Source: Alphaproteobacteria bacterium (GTDB lineage Bacteria; Myxococcota_A; UBA796; CAJQPC01). Taken from it: a DNA stretch of 64,000 nt. A program made the position numbers and the translations under genes. The stretch covers positions 657,501-721,500 of the forward strand of contig JACKEV010000009.1 of NCBI GenBank assembly GCA_020632795.1. Reading direction: 5' to 3'. This document shows positions 16,410 through 25,142 of this stretch, one piece after another. The notes under the pieces were generated by a model, which saw only the letters and a list, made by a program, of their open reading frames with translations, was not told the origin of the DNA and did not search any database. Each line of letters begins with the position of its first letter. Position 1 is the stretch's first letter.

Positions 16410-16425
16410 CTCCACCACGCTCCAC
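16410..16425 (-). promoter_or_regulatory. MraZ-box-like array B (two boxes)
   Basis: CTCCAC occurs at 16410 and 16420, 10 bp apart, and in phase with array A (16360/16370/16380 plus 30). The orientation is the same as in array A. Confidence 0.4.
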
Positions 16426-16440
16426 CGGCGCCGCCGCGGG

Positions 16441-16498
16441 GCCGCGATCCGGTCGGATCCCGTCGGATCCCGACGCCCCGGGCAGACCGGATCGCGGC
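16441..16498. repeat. 14-bp perfect inverted repeat with direct repeats in its loop
   Basis: Bases 16441-16454 are the exact reverse complement of 16485-16498. The 30-nt loop holds two tandem copies of GTCGGATCCC (16452-16461 and 16462-16471, the first overlapping the stem end). It could form a large hairpin or be a dimer-protein site between smpB and mraZ. Confidence 0.6.
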
Positions 16499-16557
16499 GC
16501 CGGGGGGGATCCTGCGCGATCGCCACGGCGCGATCCCAGGGGATCCAGCGGACCCCG

Positions 16558-16583
16558 CTCCACGACGCTCCACGGCTCCCCAG
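16558..16583 (-). promoter_or_regulatory. MraZ-box-like array C (three boxes)
   Basis: CTCCAC at 16558, CTCCAC at 16568 and CCCCAG at 16578 keep the same 10-bp period and minus-strand orientation as arrays A and B. Confidence 0.45.
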
Positions 16584-16707
16584 GGACCCTCCCTCGGCGC
16601 GCGCAAAGGCTGTTTTTCCGCATTCTACGCAGTGCAGGGACCAACCCCTGTCCGGGAGGCGGGCGCGGCTGCCTTGTCGGGATCCCGGGCTTTTTCCGGT
16701 CTGCTGG

Positions 16708-16759
16708 TTGAACGTGGAGTGAAATGGAGTAATGTGGAGAAGCAGGGAGAAGAGTGGAG
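16708..16759 (+). promoter_or_regulatory. mraZ promoter overlapped by a five-box MraZ operator (array D)
   Basis: TGGAG (or GGGAG for the fourth) recurs at 16715, 16725, 16735, 16745 and 16755, a strict 10-bp period on the plus strand. The boxes overlap a probable promoter, TTGAAC (16708-16713) and TAATGT (16730-16735), spaced by 16 bp. MraZ is known to repress its own operon by binding such direct repeats, so this array is the likely autorepression site for the whole cell-wall cluster. Confidence 0.75.
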
Positions 16760-16789
16760 TCCTCCTCTTCACAGACTCCCTCAGGTCGG

Positions 16790-17236
16790 ATGCTCGGAGA
16801 ACGTTGCCAGGTCACCACCTCGCTAGACGGAAAGGGGCGCATCTCCCTCCCGGCGAGGCTGAGGCACAAGCTGAACGATGAAGGGATCAACGCGCTGGTG
16901 CTCACTTGTGTCGATGGCGGGATTCGCGCCTTCACGCCTCGGTATTTCGCCGAGCGCATCGAGGGCCCGTTCAACGACCGTGACCCCTTCGATCCCGACG
17001 CCCAGGCCTACTTCCACGCCGTGCTCGCCGACGCCGAGGACTGCGCGGTCGACGCCCAGGGGCGCCTCCGCATCCCCACCCGCCTCCGCGAGGAGGCCGG
17101 GCTGGAGAAGGAGTGCGTCCTCATCTCCATCATGCAGTGGTTCGAACTGTGGGAGCCGGAGCGCTGGGCCGAGACGCAGTCGAGCGCCAAGCGCTCCTAC
17201 GCGCAGGCCCGCACCTCCCGCCCCCATCGGGACTGA
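16790..17236 (+). CDS. mraZ: Transcriptional regulator MraZ
   Basis: MraZ is an AbrB-fold DNA-binding protein encoded first in division and cell-wall clusters. The protein has the two MraZ repeats: SLDGKGRISLPARLR near the start and VDAQGRLRIPTRLREEAGL in the second half. From ATG 16790 it has 148 residues, the normal length, and begins close to the family's usual start. A GTG at 16754 in the same frame has a better ribosome site (AGGGAG at 16744-16749) but would add 12 Ser/Pro-rich residues and lies inside the operator. It ends 7 bp before rsmH. Confidence 0.93.
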   Translation: MLGERCQVTTSLDGKGRISLPARLRHKLNDEGINALVLTCVDGGIRAFTPRYFAERIEGPFNDRDPFDPDAQAYFHAVLADAEDCAVDAQGRLRIPTRLREEAGLEKECVLISIMQWFELWEPERWAETQSSAKRSYAQARTSRPHRD

Positions 17237-17243
17237 GCGCGCG

Positions 17244-18149
17244 GTGGGGGGCTTCGCGCACCGCAGCGTCCTCCTGGGCGAGGCCGTCGGCCTGCTGGCC
17301 CCCCGGGACGGCGGCGTCTACGTGGACTGCACCCTGGGGGGCGGCGGCCACGCCGAGGCCCTGCTGGAGGCCAGCGCCCCCACCGGCCGCGTCGTGGGCC
17401 TGGATCGCGACCCGGCTGCGCTCGCTGCGGCGACGCAGCGCCTGGCCCGCTTCGGGGATCGGTTCACGCCGATCCGCAGCAGCTTCGCCGAGATCCGCCG
17501 GATCCTGGACGAGATGGGGCTGGACGCGGTCGACGGGATCCTGGCGGATCTCGGCGTGTCCTCCCCGCAGCTCGACCAGGCGGAGCGGGGCTTCTCCTTC
17601 CGTCAGGACGGCCCGCTGGACATGCGCATGGACCCGGCGCTGCCGCGGACGGCGGCCGACCTGGTGAACACCCTGGAGGGCGACGCCCTCGCGGACCTGA
17701 TCTGGCGGTACGGCGAGGAGCGCAAGTCCCGCCGGATCGCGCGGGCCATCGTCGCGGCCCGGCCGCACGTCTCCACCCTGGGGCTGGCCCAGGTCGTCGC
17801 CGACGCCGACGGTGGTCGGCCCCAGCGCATCCACCCCGCGACCCGCACCTTCCAGGCCCTGCGGATCGTGGTCAACGATGAGCTGGGCCAGCTCGACGCC
17901 CTGCTCGACGCGGCCCTCGGCTGCCTGCGGGTGGGGGGGCGGCTGGCCGTCATCTCGTTCCACTCCCTGGAGGACCGGGCGGTGAAGCAGCGCTTCCGCG
18001 CCCTGGCCGGCGTGGGGCAGCCCACCGACGCCTTCGGTCACCCGCTCACCCCGCCCCGCGCCAGGCTCCTGACGCGCAAGGCGGTGACGTCCGAGGATGA
18101 CAACCCCCGGGCGCGCTCGGCGCGCCTGCGGGCCATCGAGATCACCTGA
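17244..18149 (+). CDS. rsmH: 16S rRNA (cytosine-1402-N4)-methyltransferase RsmH
   Basis: RsmH (MraW) methylates C1402 of 16S rRNA with S-adenosylmethionine. The protein opens with FAHRSVLLGEAV and has the SAM site YVDCTLGGGGHAEALL, GILADLGVSSPQLD, the GFSFRQDGPLDMRMD motif and VISFHSLEDRAVKQRF. GTG 17244 is used as start (301 residues); there is no in-frame ATG before the conserved region. It follows mraZ as in most bacteria. Confidence 0.95.
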   Translation: MGGFAHRSVLLGEAVGLLAPRDGGVYVDCTLGGGGHAEALLEASAPTGRVVGLDRDPAALAAATQRLARFGDRFTPIRSSFAEIRRILDEMGLDAVDGILADLGVSSPQLDQAERGFSFRQDGPLDMRMDPALPRTAADLVNTLEGDALADLIWRYGEERKSRRIARAIVAARPHVSTLGLAQVVADADGGRPQRIHPATRTFQALRIVVNDELGQLDALLDAALGCLRVGGRLAVISFHSLEDRAVKQRFRALAGVGQPTDAFGHPLTPPRARLLTRKAVTSEDDNPRARSARLRAIEIT

Positions 18150-18205
18150 GCCGCAGAACACTTCCAGCAGAACCAGCAGTCGCAGCACAACAGCGGAGGA
18201 AGCAG

Positions 18206-18547
18206 ATGGAATGGGGTCGTGAAGCCGACGGCGTGTGGCTTGGCGCGAGGGCTCCCGCGCAGCCGGTCGGGATCCGGCTCGTGGGGCTCGTCCGTTACGT
18301 GGCCTACGCCGCGCTGCTCGTCGCGTCGCTGATGTTCTACGTGTGGTCCCGGGTCGACGTGCGGGCCTCCGCCGCCCACCTGGACCACGCCACCGTCCAG
18401 CTCGCCCAGCTCCAGGCCGAGCAGGAGCGCCTGCTGCTCGAGCTGGCGTCCCGCCGCGACCTGGGCACCCTGGGGCAGGCCGGGATGAGCCTCGGCCTGG
18501 TCGAGGGCGTCGCGGTCGTCGAGATCCCGAGGGGTCGCCCGGAATGA
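18206..18547 (+). CDS. ftsL: FtsL-like division protein
   Basis: A 113-residue bitopic protein with a short cytoplasmic part, one membrane segment (about 26-48) and a heptad-rich segment (SAAHLDHATVQLAQLQAEQ) expected to form a coiled coil. Sequence conservation is low in FtsL; the call rests on topology, length and position between rsmH and ftsI. It would act with FtsB and FtsQ to activate FtsW-FtsI. GGAGGA precedes ATG 18206. Its stop overlaps the ftsI start (ATGA). Confidence 0.8.
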   Translation: MEWGREADGVWLGARAPAQPVGIRLVGLVRYVAYAALLVASLMFYVWSRVDVRASAAHLDHATVQLAQLQAEQERLLLELASRRDLGTLGQAGMSLGLVEGVAVVEIPRGRPE

Positions 18548-20583
18548 AGCGCGTCCTCCCCGATCGTCGCCGCGCCGTGCGCGCAGAGCCGCCGCAGCCC
18601 GAGGCGCTGTCGGTGGTGCTCGACCGCGCCCGTTACCGGGCAGCGGTGGTGATGGTCGGGGTGGTGCTGGGCTACATCGTGCTCGCCCTGCGGGCGGTGC
18701 CGCTCATGCTCATGCCGGACGACCGGCTGCGGGACAAGGCCGCCAGCCAGTTCCAGCAGGCCATCCAGGTGGAGGCCCCCCGCGGCAACATCTTCGCTCG
18801 GGACGGGGCGCTGCTGGCCAGCACGGTCGAGATGCCGTCGCTGCACGCCGACCCCGCCAAGATGGCCGAGCACGGCATCGACGCGACCACCCTGGCCCGG
18901 CAGGTCGCCGCGCTGGTGGGGGAGGCCGACGAGGTCGACACCCTCATCGAGCGCCTGAGCAACCCCCGCCGCCGCGACGTGGTGCTCGCCCAGATGATCT
19001 CGCCGGATCTGGTGCCGCGCCTCCGGGAGCTGGCCCCGGCTGAGGTGCTGTGGACCCGCGACGAGCCGACCCGCTTCTACCCCAGCCGCTCCCTCGGCGC
19101 CCAGGTCCTGGGCGTGGTGGGCAGCAACGGCCGCGGGCTGGAGGGCGTGGAGCGCTACCTGGATCGCTCCCTCCGGGGCAGCACCTACCGCTTCGTCCAG
19201 CAGCGCGACCGCCGCGGGCGCGCCATCTCCACCGCCGTCGAGGCCCGCAACCGCGCCCAGGCCGGCGACGCGGTCACCCTGACCCTCGACCCCTACATCC
19301 AGCGCGCCGCCGAGGACGCCCTGGACGGGGTGGTGGAGCGCTCCAAGCCCCTGGCCACCACCGTCATCGTGGTCGACGTCAAGACCGGCGAGATCCTGGC
19401 GCTGGCCAATCGGCCCACCACCAACCCCAATGACCGCTACGGGCGCGAGATCGCGAACCTGCGAAACCACGCGGTCGCGGACGCCTACGAGCCCGGCTCG
19501 GTCCTCAAGCCCTTCATCGTCGCCCTGGCGCTGGAGGAGGGCCTGGTGAAGCCGGACAGCCCGATCGACTGTGAGGGCGGCCGCTGGAAGGTCGGGCGCA
19601 GCATCATCAACGACGACCACCCCCACGGCGTCGTGACCGTCAGCGAGGTCGTGAAGTACTCCTCGAACATCGGCGTCGCGAAGATGGCTTTCGACCTGGG
19701 CGCCGAGCGGGTCATGGACGGCCTGCGCCGCTTCGGCTTCGCGCAGCGCACCGAGGTGGATCTGCCCTCCGAGGTGGGCGGCTTCCTGCGCAGCCCCAAG
19801 CGCATCCGCCCCATCGAGCTGGCCACCACCGCGTTCGGCCAGGGCATGACCGCGACGCCCATCCAGCTCGCCGCTGCGGTGGCCTCCCTGGCCAACCGGG
19901 GCGCCCGCATGCAGCCCTACGTGGTGTCCGAGGTCCGGGACCGCCACGACTTCGTCAAGGTGCGCAACCGCCCCCGCCTGGTGGAGCACGCCGTCTCCCC
20001 CGAGGCTGCCGACGCGGTGGTCGCGATGATGGCCACCGTGCTGGAGGAGGGCGGCACCGGCACCCGCGCCCGCATCCCCGGCTACACCGCCGCCGGCAAA
20101 ACCGGCACCGCCCAGAAGGTCGTCGACGGGCGCTACTCGCCCACCGCCCGGGTGTCCTCCTTCATCGGACTGGCCCCGGCCCATGACCCCCGCATCGCCA
20201 TCATCGTGCAGACGGACACCCCCACCGAGGGCAGCCGCTACGGCGGCACGGTCTCCGGGCCGGTGTTCTCGTCGGTGGGCGCCAAGGCCCTGCGCTACCT
20301 CGGGGTCGCCCCGGACGCCCTCGACGAGGACGACGAGCCCCTCGATCCGGACGAGGACGACGACGCGCTCGTCGCCGTGGCCTCGCCCGAGCTGACCTGG
20401 ACCGAGGACGGCCAGCTCCGGGTGCCCGATCTCACCGGACTCTCGATGCGCGACCTGCTGGTCACCGTCGACGGCGCGGGCCTCGAGCTGGCGCTGGTCG
20501 GCTCCGGCCAGGTCGTGTCCCACTCGCCCGCTGCCGGGCAGGCGTTGTCGCCGGGTGACCGGCTGGAGGTCCTCCTCCGATGA
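18544..20583 (+). CDS. ftsI: Division transpeptidase FtsI (class B PBP) with C-terminal PASTA domain
   Basis: FtsI cross-links septal peptidoglycan in the periplasm. The 679-residue protein has one N-terminal membrane segment (about 35-58), a dimerisation/pedestal domain with EAPRGNIFARDGALLA, and the transpeptidase with S319-V-L-K322, the SxN motif SSN and the KTG motif in AAGKTGTAQK. After an acidic linker (about 595-620) a PASTA domain (VPDLTGLSMRDLLVTVDGAGL) ends the chain. A PASTA tail is common in Gram-positive PBP2x and some myxobacterial FtsI/SpoVD, but absent from E. coli FtsI. ATG 18544 overlaps the ftsL stop. Confidence 0.94.
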   Translation: MKRVLPDRRRAVRAEPPQPEALSVVLDRARYRAAVVMVGVVLGYIVLALRAVPLMLMPDDRLRDKAASQFQQAIQVEAPRGNIFARDGALLASTVEMPSLHADPAKMAEHGIDATTLARQVAALVGEADEVDTLIERLSNPRRRDVVLAQMISPDLVPRLRELAPAEVLWTRDEPTRFYPSRSLGAQVLGVVGSNGRGLEGVERYLDRSLRGSTYRFVQQRDRRGRAISTAVEARNRAQAGDAVTLTLDPYIQRAAEDALDGVVERSKPLATTVIVVDVKTGEILALANRPTTNPNDRYGREIANLRNHAVADAYEPGSVLKPFIVALALEEGLVKPDSPIDCEGGRWKVGRSIINDDHPHGVVTVSEVVKYSSNIGVAKMAFDLGAERVMDGLRRFGFAQRTEVDLPSEVGGFLRSPKRIRPIELATTAFGQGMTATPIQLAAAVASLANRGARMQPYVVSEVRDRHDFVKVRNRPRLVEHAVSPEAADAVVAMMATVLEEGGTGTRARIPGYTAAGKTGTAQKVVDGRYSPTARVSSFIGLAPAHDPRIAIIVQTDTPTEGSRYGGTVSGPVFSSVGAKALRYLGVAPDALDEDDEPLDPDEDDDALVAVASPELTWTEDGQLRVPDLTGLSMRDLLVTVDGAGLELALVGSGQVVSHSPAAGQALSPGDRLEVLLR

Positions 20584-21246
20584 CGACGCTTCACCTCCAC
20601 CTCCACAGGATTCTCCGAACGAAGCCCATCCGGACGGCCGACGCCGCGTCGCCGTGTCACGCTGACGGAGCTCGCCGCGCACCCCCCGCGCGTCGAGGCC
20701 GGACGAGCCCACCCGCCCCCGCAACGCGGGCGCTCGGCTCGGGTCCGTCAGCGCTGCCGCTGCCCGCCGTACCCTTGCTGAACGCTGATGCTGTTGTCCC
20801 TGCGCTCTCTGCGCACCGACACGCGCCGCGCCCTCGGCACGTCCCCCACTCCCCCACCCCGAACCGCGGCCACGCGCGCGGCGCTTCGGGGGCGCGGGCA
20901 CGGACCCGCCGGCTGCCGCCGGCGCCCTCCTCGGGGTCTCGGGTCTCTGCCCTGGAGACCGGCCCTTCGCCGAAGGTCACGCCGGATCGCCGTCCCGCCC
21001 CTGGACCTGCCGCTGTTTCCGCTGTTGTTGGATTTGAAACCTCGAAGCTCCGCCTGCGCGGCGGCCGTCGGGGTGAGGGGAGTGGGCCGGGCTTCGTCCA
21101 GCAAGGGTTGGTGGCGCCCCTCTGCAGGCGCCGCACTTCCAATTCCGCGTGACTCCCTGGCTTCGCGCGGAGGGGCGCCACTCTCCCTGCTGTCCTCGCC
21201 TCCTCCCTCCTCACCGCACCCCCTTCCCCCTCGGACCCCCCAGCCC
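20584..21246 (+). other. 663-bp stretch without a recognisable gene inside the dcw cluster
   Basis: ftsI and murE are usually adjacent or overlapping. Here several open frames cross the gap on both strands, but all are low-complexity Arg/Pro/Gly/Ala products without motifs or starts. It contains a 12-bp perfect inverted repeat (21111-21122 with 21170-21181, 47-nt loop) and ends in a C/T-rich, G-poor tract (21182-21246). murE has no Shine-Dalgarno sequence in that tract. The region may hold an internal promoter, a structured RNA or a Rho-dependent attenuator. Confidence 0.7.
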
Positions 21247-22686
21247 ATGCGCCTGCGAGACCTCATCGCCGAGGTCCAGCCCGTCCGCGTCCGCGGCGCG
21301 CTTGACCGGGACATCGCGCGCCTGACCCAGGACTCCCGCGAGGCGGGGCCGGGGGCGGTGTTCGTGGCGCTGCGCGGACACCACGTCGACGGGCACCGCT
21401 TCGTGCCGGGCCTTCACGCCGAGGCGGTGGTCGTGGAGGAGGCCGTCGAGGCCGCGCCCGGCGTCACCGTCATCGAGGTGGCCGACACCCGCGTCGCCCT
21501 CGCCCGGATGGCCGCCGCGCTCTACGGGCACCCCTCCCGCGCGCTCTCCCTGGTGGGGTTCACCGGGACCAACGGCAAGACCTCCTCCTGCTGGATCTTC
21601 GAGTCCATCGCCCAGGTCGCCGGCTGGCCGGTGGGCGTCATCGGCACCACCGGAAACCGCATCCGGGGCGAGGCCTCCCCGGCCCGCTTCACCACCCCGA
21701 TGCCCCCCGAGTGGCAGGCCCTGCTCGCCCGCATGCGCGACGCCGGCTGCACCACCGTGGCCGCCGAGGTCTCCTCCTTCGGGCTCGCGGGGCGGCGGGT
21801 CGACGCGACCCGCTTCAAGGTGGCGGTCTACACCAACCTCAGCCAGGACCACCTGGACATCCACGGCACGATGGAGGCCTACGCTGCCGCCAAGGCCCGG
21901 CTGTTCACCGAGCTGCTGCCCGACGACGGCGTGGCGGTCCTGAACATCGATGACCCCGTCGTGGCCGCGCTGCCTCCGCTGCGGGCGCAGACCCTGCGCT
22001 TCGGCCTGGACACCGGCGACCTGCGCACCGAGGGGCTCGCCACCGATCTGACCGGGGCGCGCTTCCTCCTGAAGACCCCCGCCGGTGACGCCCCGGTGCA
22101 GATGCGCCTCGTCGGGCGGCACAACGTGGAGAACGCCCTGGCGGCGGCGGGCGCGGCGCTGGCCCTGGGGGCGACGCCCGCGCAGATCTCGGCGGGGCTC
22201 GCGGCGCTCGACCACATCCCCGGGCGCCTGGAGCGCGTCGGGGACGGCGAGCCGGTCGTGCTCGTGGACTACGCCCACACCGACGACGCCCTGACCACCG
22301 TGCTGGGCACCTTGCGCCCGCTCACCCGGGGCCGCGTCCTCATCGTGTTCGGCTGCGGCGGCGACCGGGACCGGGCCAAGCGCCCGATCATGGCGCGGGC
22401 CGCCACCGAGGGCGCGGACGTGGTCCTCGCCACCAGCGACAACCCCCGCAGCGAGGACCCCCTCGCGATCCTGGAGGACATGCGCCCCGGCCTGGGCCCC
22501 GACGCCATCCTGGAGCCCGACCGCGCGCGCGCCATCCACCGCGCCGTGCGCCTCGCCCGCCCCGGGGACGTCGTGCTCATCGCCGGCAAGGGTCACGAGA
22601 CCACCCAGGAGATCGCCGGGGAGAAGCTCCCGTTCGACGATCGCGAGGTCGCCCTCGCCGCCCTCCGAGGTGACCCGTGCGCCTGA
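21247..22686 (+). CDS. murE: UDP-MurNAc-tripeptide synthetase MurE, meso-DAP type
   Basis: MurE adds the third amino acid to UDP-MurNAc-L-Ala-D-Glu in the cytoplasm. The 479-residue protein has the ATP loop GTNGKTS at 107-113, EVSSFGL, NLSQDHLDIHG, the YAHT and the DNPR motif at 398-401, which is the signature for meso-diaminopimelate rather than lysine. ATG 21247 starts MRLRDLIAEV, the family's usual start, although no ribosome-binding site is visible in the pyrimidine-rich leader. It overlaps murF by 10 bp. Confidence 0.96.
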   Translation: MRLRDLIAEVQPVRVRGALDRDIARLTQDSREAGPGAVFVALRGHHVDGHRFVPGLHAEAVVVEEAVEAAPGVTVIEVADTRVALARMAAALYGHPSRALSLVGFTGTNGKTSSCWIFESIAQVAGWPVGVIGTTGNRIRGEASPARFTTPMPPEWQALLARMRDAGCTTVAAEVSSFGLAGRRVDATRFKVAVYTNLSQDHLDIHGTMEAYAAAKARLFTELLPDDGVAVLNIDDPVVAALPPLRAQTLRFGLDTGDLRTEGLATDLTGARFLLKTPAGDAPVQMRLVGRHNVENALAAAGAALALGATPAQISAGLAALDHIPGRLERVGDGEPVVLVDYAHTDDALTTVLGTLRPLTRGRVLIVFGCGGDRDRAKRPIMARAATEGADVVLATSDNPRSEDPLAILEDMRPGLGPDAILEPDRARAIHRAVRLARPGDVVLIAGKGHETTQEIAGEKLPFDDREVALAALRGDPCA

Positions 22687-24026
22687 CCGCCGCCCAGCTC
22701 GCCGAGGCCACCGGGGGCACCCTCCTCGCCGAGGGTCCCCCTGGCCCCGTCGTCACCGACACCCGCAAGCTCCAGCCCGGAGACTGGTTCCTCGCCCTCC
22801 GGGGAGACCGCTTCGACGGACACGACTTCCTTGGCCGCGCCGCTGACGCCGACTGCGCGGGCGTCATCGTCGACACGGCTCCCGAGGAGTGGGCGCGGGG
22901 GCTGCTTCGGGTGGACGACACGCTGGTCGCCCTGCAGGACTGCGGGCGCTGGGTGCGACGGGGCTTCACCGGCCCCGTGGTCGGGGTCACCGGCTCCGCG
23001 GGCAAGACCACCTCCCGGGTGATGATCGCCGAGGTGCTCGCCCACCTCGGGCTCGTGCACCAGAACGAGGGCAACCTGAACAACCACTTCGGGCTGCCGA
23101 TGACCCTGCTCGCCCTGGAGCCCGGCGCCGCCGCGATGGTCCTGGAGATGGGCATGAGCGGCCCCGGCGAGATCGCGCTGCTCCAGGACATCGGGCGGCC
23201 CACCGTGCGGCTGATCACGAACGTCAGCGCGGCCCACACCCAGGGCACCGGCGGGGTCGAGGGCGTGGCGCGCTGCAAGCAGGAGATGTTCGATGGCGCG
23301 GCCCCCGGCGACGTCCTGGTGGTCAACGACGACGACCCCCACGTCCGCGCGATGCCCCACCCCCCCGGGGTGCGGGTGCTGCGCTACGGTTCGTCGCCGG
23401 GCTGCGACGTTCAGTTGCAGAGCATCACCGTGGACGCCGCCACCCTCAGCACCACCCTGCGGGCCTCCCTGCCCGGGGGCCCGGTGGAGGCGGTCATCCC
23501 CAGCCCGGGGCGCCACATCGGCCTGAGCGCGCTCGGCGCGGCGGCGGTCGGCGCCGCCCTCGACCTGCCCATCTCCGCGATCGCGGCGGGGCTCGCTCGG
23601 TATCGGCCAGTGGGCATGCGCATGCGGGTAGAGCGGCGCGGCGGGCTGGTGGTGCTCAACGACGCCTACAACGCGAACCCGGCCTCGATGCGGGGGGCGC
23701 TGGAGACCCTCGCCGCGCTGCCCGGCCGCCGCATCGCCCTGCTGGGCGACATGCTGGAGCTGGGGGACATCGAGGCCGAGGCCCACGCCGAGGTGGTGGC
23801 GCTCGCCGGGCGCCTGGGCCTGGACCTGCTGGGGCTGGCCGGTCCGAGGATGGTCGCACAAGCAGAGAACGTAGGGGAGACACCGGTCATCGTCGCCCGG
23901 GACGCCGCGGAGCTGGGCCCGAAGGTGGCGCCGCGCCTGCGGTCCGGCGACGTCGTGCTCCTCAAGGGGTCCCGCGGGGCCCGCATGGAACGGATCCTGC
24001 AAGCCCTCCCGGACGTGGAGCCCTGA
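22677..24026 (+). CDS. murF: UDP-MurNAc-pentapeptide synthetase MurF
   Basis: MurF adds D-Ala-D-Ala to the UDP-MurNAc-tripeptide. The 449-residue protein has the ATP loop GVTGSAGKTTSR near residue 105, NEGNLNNHFGLP, the EMGMSGPGEI motif and NDAYNANPASM. GTG 22677 overlaps the end of murE and its stop overlaps mraY (ATGA at 24024-24028 region). Confidence 0.95.
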   Translation: MRLTAAQLAEATGGTLLAEGPPGPVVTDTRKLQPGDWFLALRGDRFDGHDFLGRAADADCAGVIVDTAPEEWARGLLRVDDTLVALQDCGRWVRRGFTGPVVGVTGSAGKTTSRVMIAEVLAHLGLVHQNEGNLNNHFGLPMTLLALEPGAAAMVLEMGMSGPGEIALLQDIGRPTVRLITNVSAAHTQGTGGVEGVARCKQEMFDGAAPGDVLVVNDDDPHVRAMPHPPGVRVLRYGSSPGCDVQLQSITVDAATLSTTLRASLPGGPVEAVIPSPGRHIGLSALGAAAVGAALDLPISAIAAGLARYRPVGMRMRVERRGGLVVLNDAYNANPASMRGALETLAALPGRRIALLGDMLELGDIEAEAHAEVVALAGRLGLDLLGLAGPRMVAQAENVGETPVIVARDAAELGPKVAPRLRSGDVVLLKGSRGARMERILQALPDVEP

Positions 24027-25138
24027 TGCTGTATCACCTGCTGGTCCCGCTCGCGGACACCCACATCCTCTTCAACGTCTTCCGGTACACCAGCTTCCGG
24101 ATGGCCTGGGCGCTCATCACCGCGCTGGGCTTCTGCTACGTGATGTACCCCCCGTTCATCCGCTGGATGAACGCCCGGAAGATGGCGCAGATCATCCGCG
24201 ACGACGGGCCCCAGGAGCACCTCGAGAACAAGCTGGGCACCCCTACGATGGGCGGGCTGCCGATGCTCGCGGGCATCACCCTGTCCTGCCTGCTGTGGTG
24301 CCGCCTCGATCAGGTGGTGGTGTGGGTGAGCCTGGTGATCCTGGTCGGCTACGGCGTCATCGGCTTCATCGACGACTGGAAGAAGGTCATGGAGCGCAGC
24401 TCCGCGGGGCTGTCGGGCCGCTGGAAGATCGTAGGGCAGGTGACCATCGGCGGCGGCGCGCTGGCCTGGGCGTACCTGTCCGGGGGGATGACCGCCGAGC
24501 TGCCGCTGCCCTTCTTCAAGGACGCCATCATCGACTTCGCCGCCCTCTGGCCGGGCGCGCCGCCGGCCCTGGCCTGGCTCTACGTCGCCTTCGGCGTGTT
24601 CATCCTGGTGGCGACCTCCAACGGGGTGAACCTCACCGACGGGCTGGACGGGCTGGCCATCGGCCCGGTGATGACCTCCGCGATGACCTACGGCATCCTG
24701 GCCTACATCGCCGGTCACAGCGTCTTCTCGGGCTACCTCTCGGTGCTCTATGTGCCCGGGGCCTCGGAGCTGACCATCTTCTGCATGGCCATCGTGGGCG
24801 CCGGCCTGGGTTTCCTCTGGTACAACGCCTATCCTGCGCAGATCTTCATGGGGGACGTGGGCAGCCTGGCCCTGGGCGGCGGCCTGGGGGCCCTGGCCAT
24901 CCTGAGCAAGCAGGAGATCCTGCTGGCCCTGGTGGGCGGCATCTTCGTCCTGGAGACGGTCTCGGTCATCCTGCAGGTGGGCAGCTACAAGCTGCGGGGC
25001 AAGCGCATCTTCGCGATGGCGCCCATCCACCACCACTACGAGAAGCTGGGCTGGTCCGAGCCCAAGATCATCGTGCGGTTCTGGATCATCTCGATCCTGC
25101 TGGCGCTGGTGGCGTTGACGACGCTGAAGTTGAGGTGA
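24026..25138 (+). CDS. mraY: Phospho-MurNAc-pentapeptide transferase MraY
   Basis: MraY makes lipid I by moving phospho-MurNAc-pentapeptide onto undecaprenyl phosphate in the inner membrane. The 370-residue protein has about ten hydrophobic segments, the GTPTMGGL motif, GFIDDWKK with the catalytic Asp pair, NLTDGLDGLA and the APIHHHYEKLGW motif near the C-terminus. ATG 24026 overlaps the murF stop. Confidence 0.97.
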   Translation: MLYHLLVPLADTHILFNVFRYTSFRMAWALITALGFCYVMYPPFIRWMNARKMAQIIRDDGPQEHLENKLGTPTMGGLPMLAGITLSCLLWCRLDQVVVWVSLVILVGYGVIGFIDDWKKVMERSSAGLSGRWKIVGQVTIGGGALAWAYLSGGMTAELPLPFFKDAIIDFAALWPGAPPALAWLYVAFGVFILVATSNGVNLTDGLDGLAIGPVMTSAMTYGILAYIAGHSVFSGYLSVLYVPGASELTIFCMAIVGAGLGFLWYNAYPAQIFMGDVGSLALGGGLGALAILSKQEILLALVGGIFVLETVSVILQVGSYKLRGKRIFAMAPIHHHYEKLGWSEPKIIVRFWIISILLALVALTTLKLR

Positions 25139-25142
25139 GGGC

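Noticed and set aside
15818..16606. SmpB with a 110-residue N-terminal extension
   Set aside because: The extension crosses the repeat arrays and inverted repeat; the family start is at 16273.
20788..21246. N-terminal extension of MurE by about 150 residues
   Set aside because: The extension is Arg/Pro/Ser-rich low complexity and MurE begins normally at 21247.
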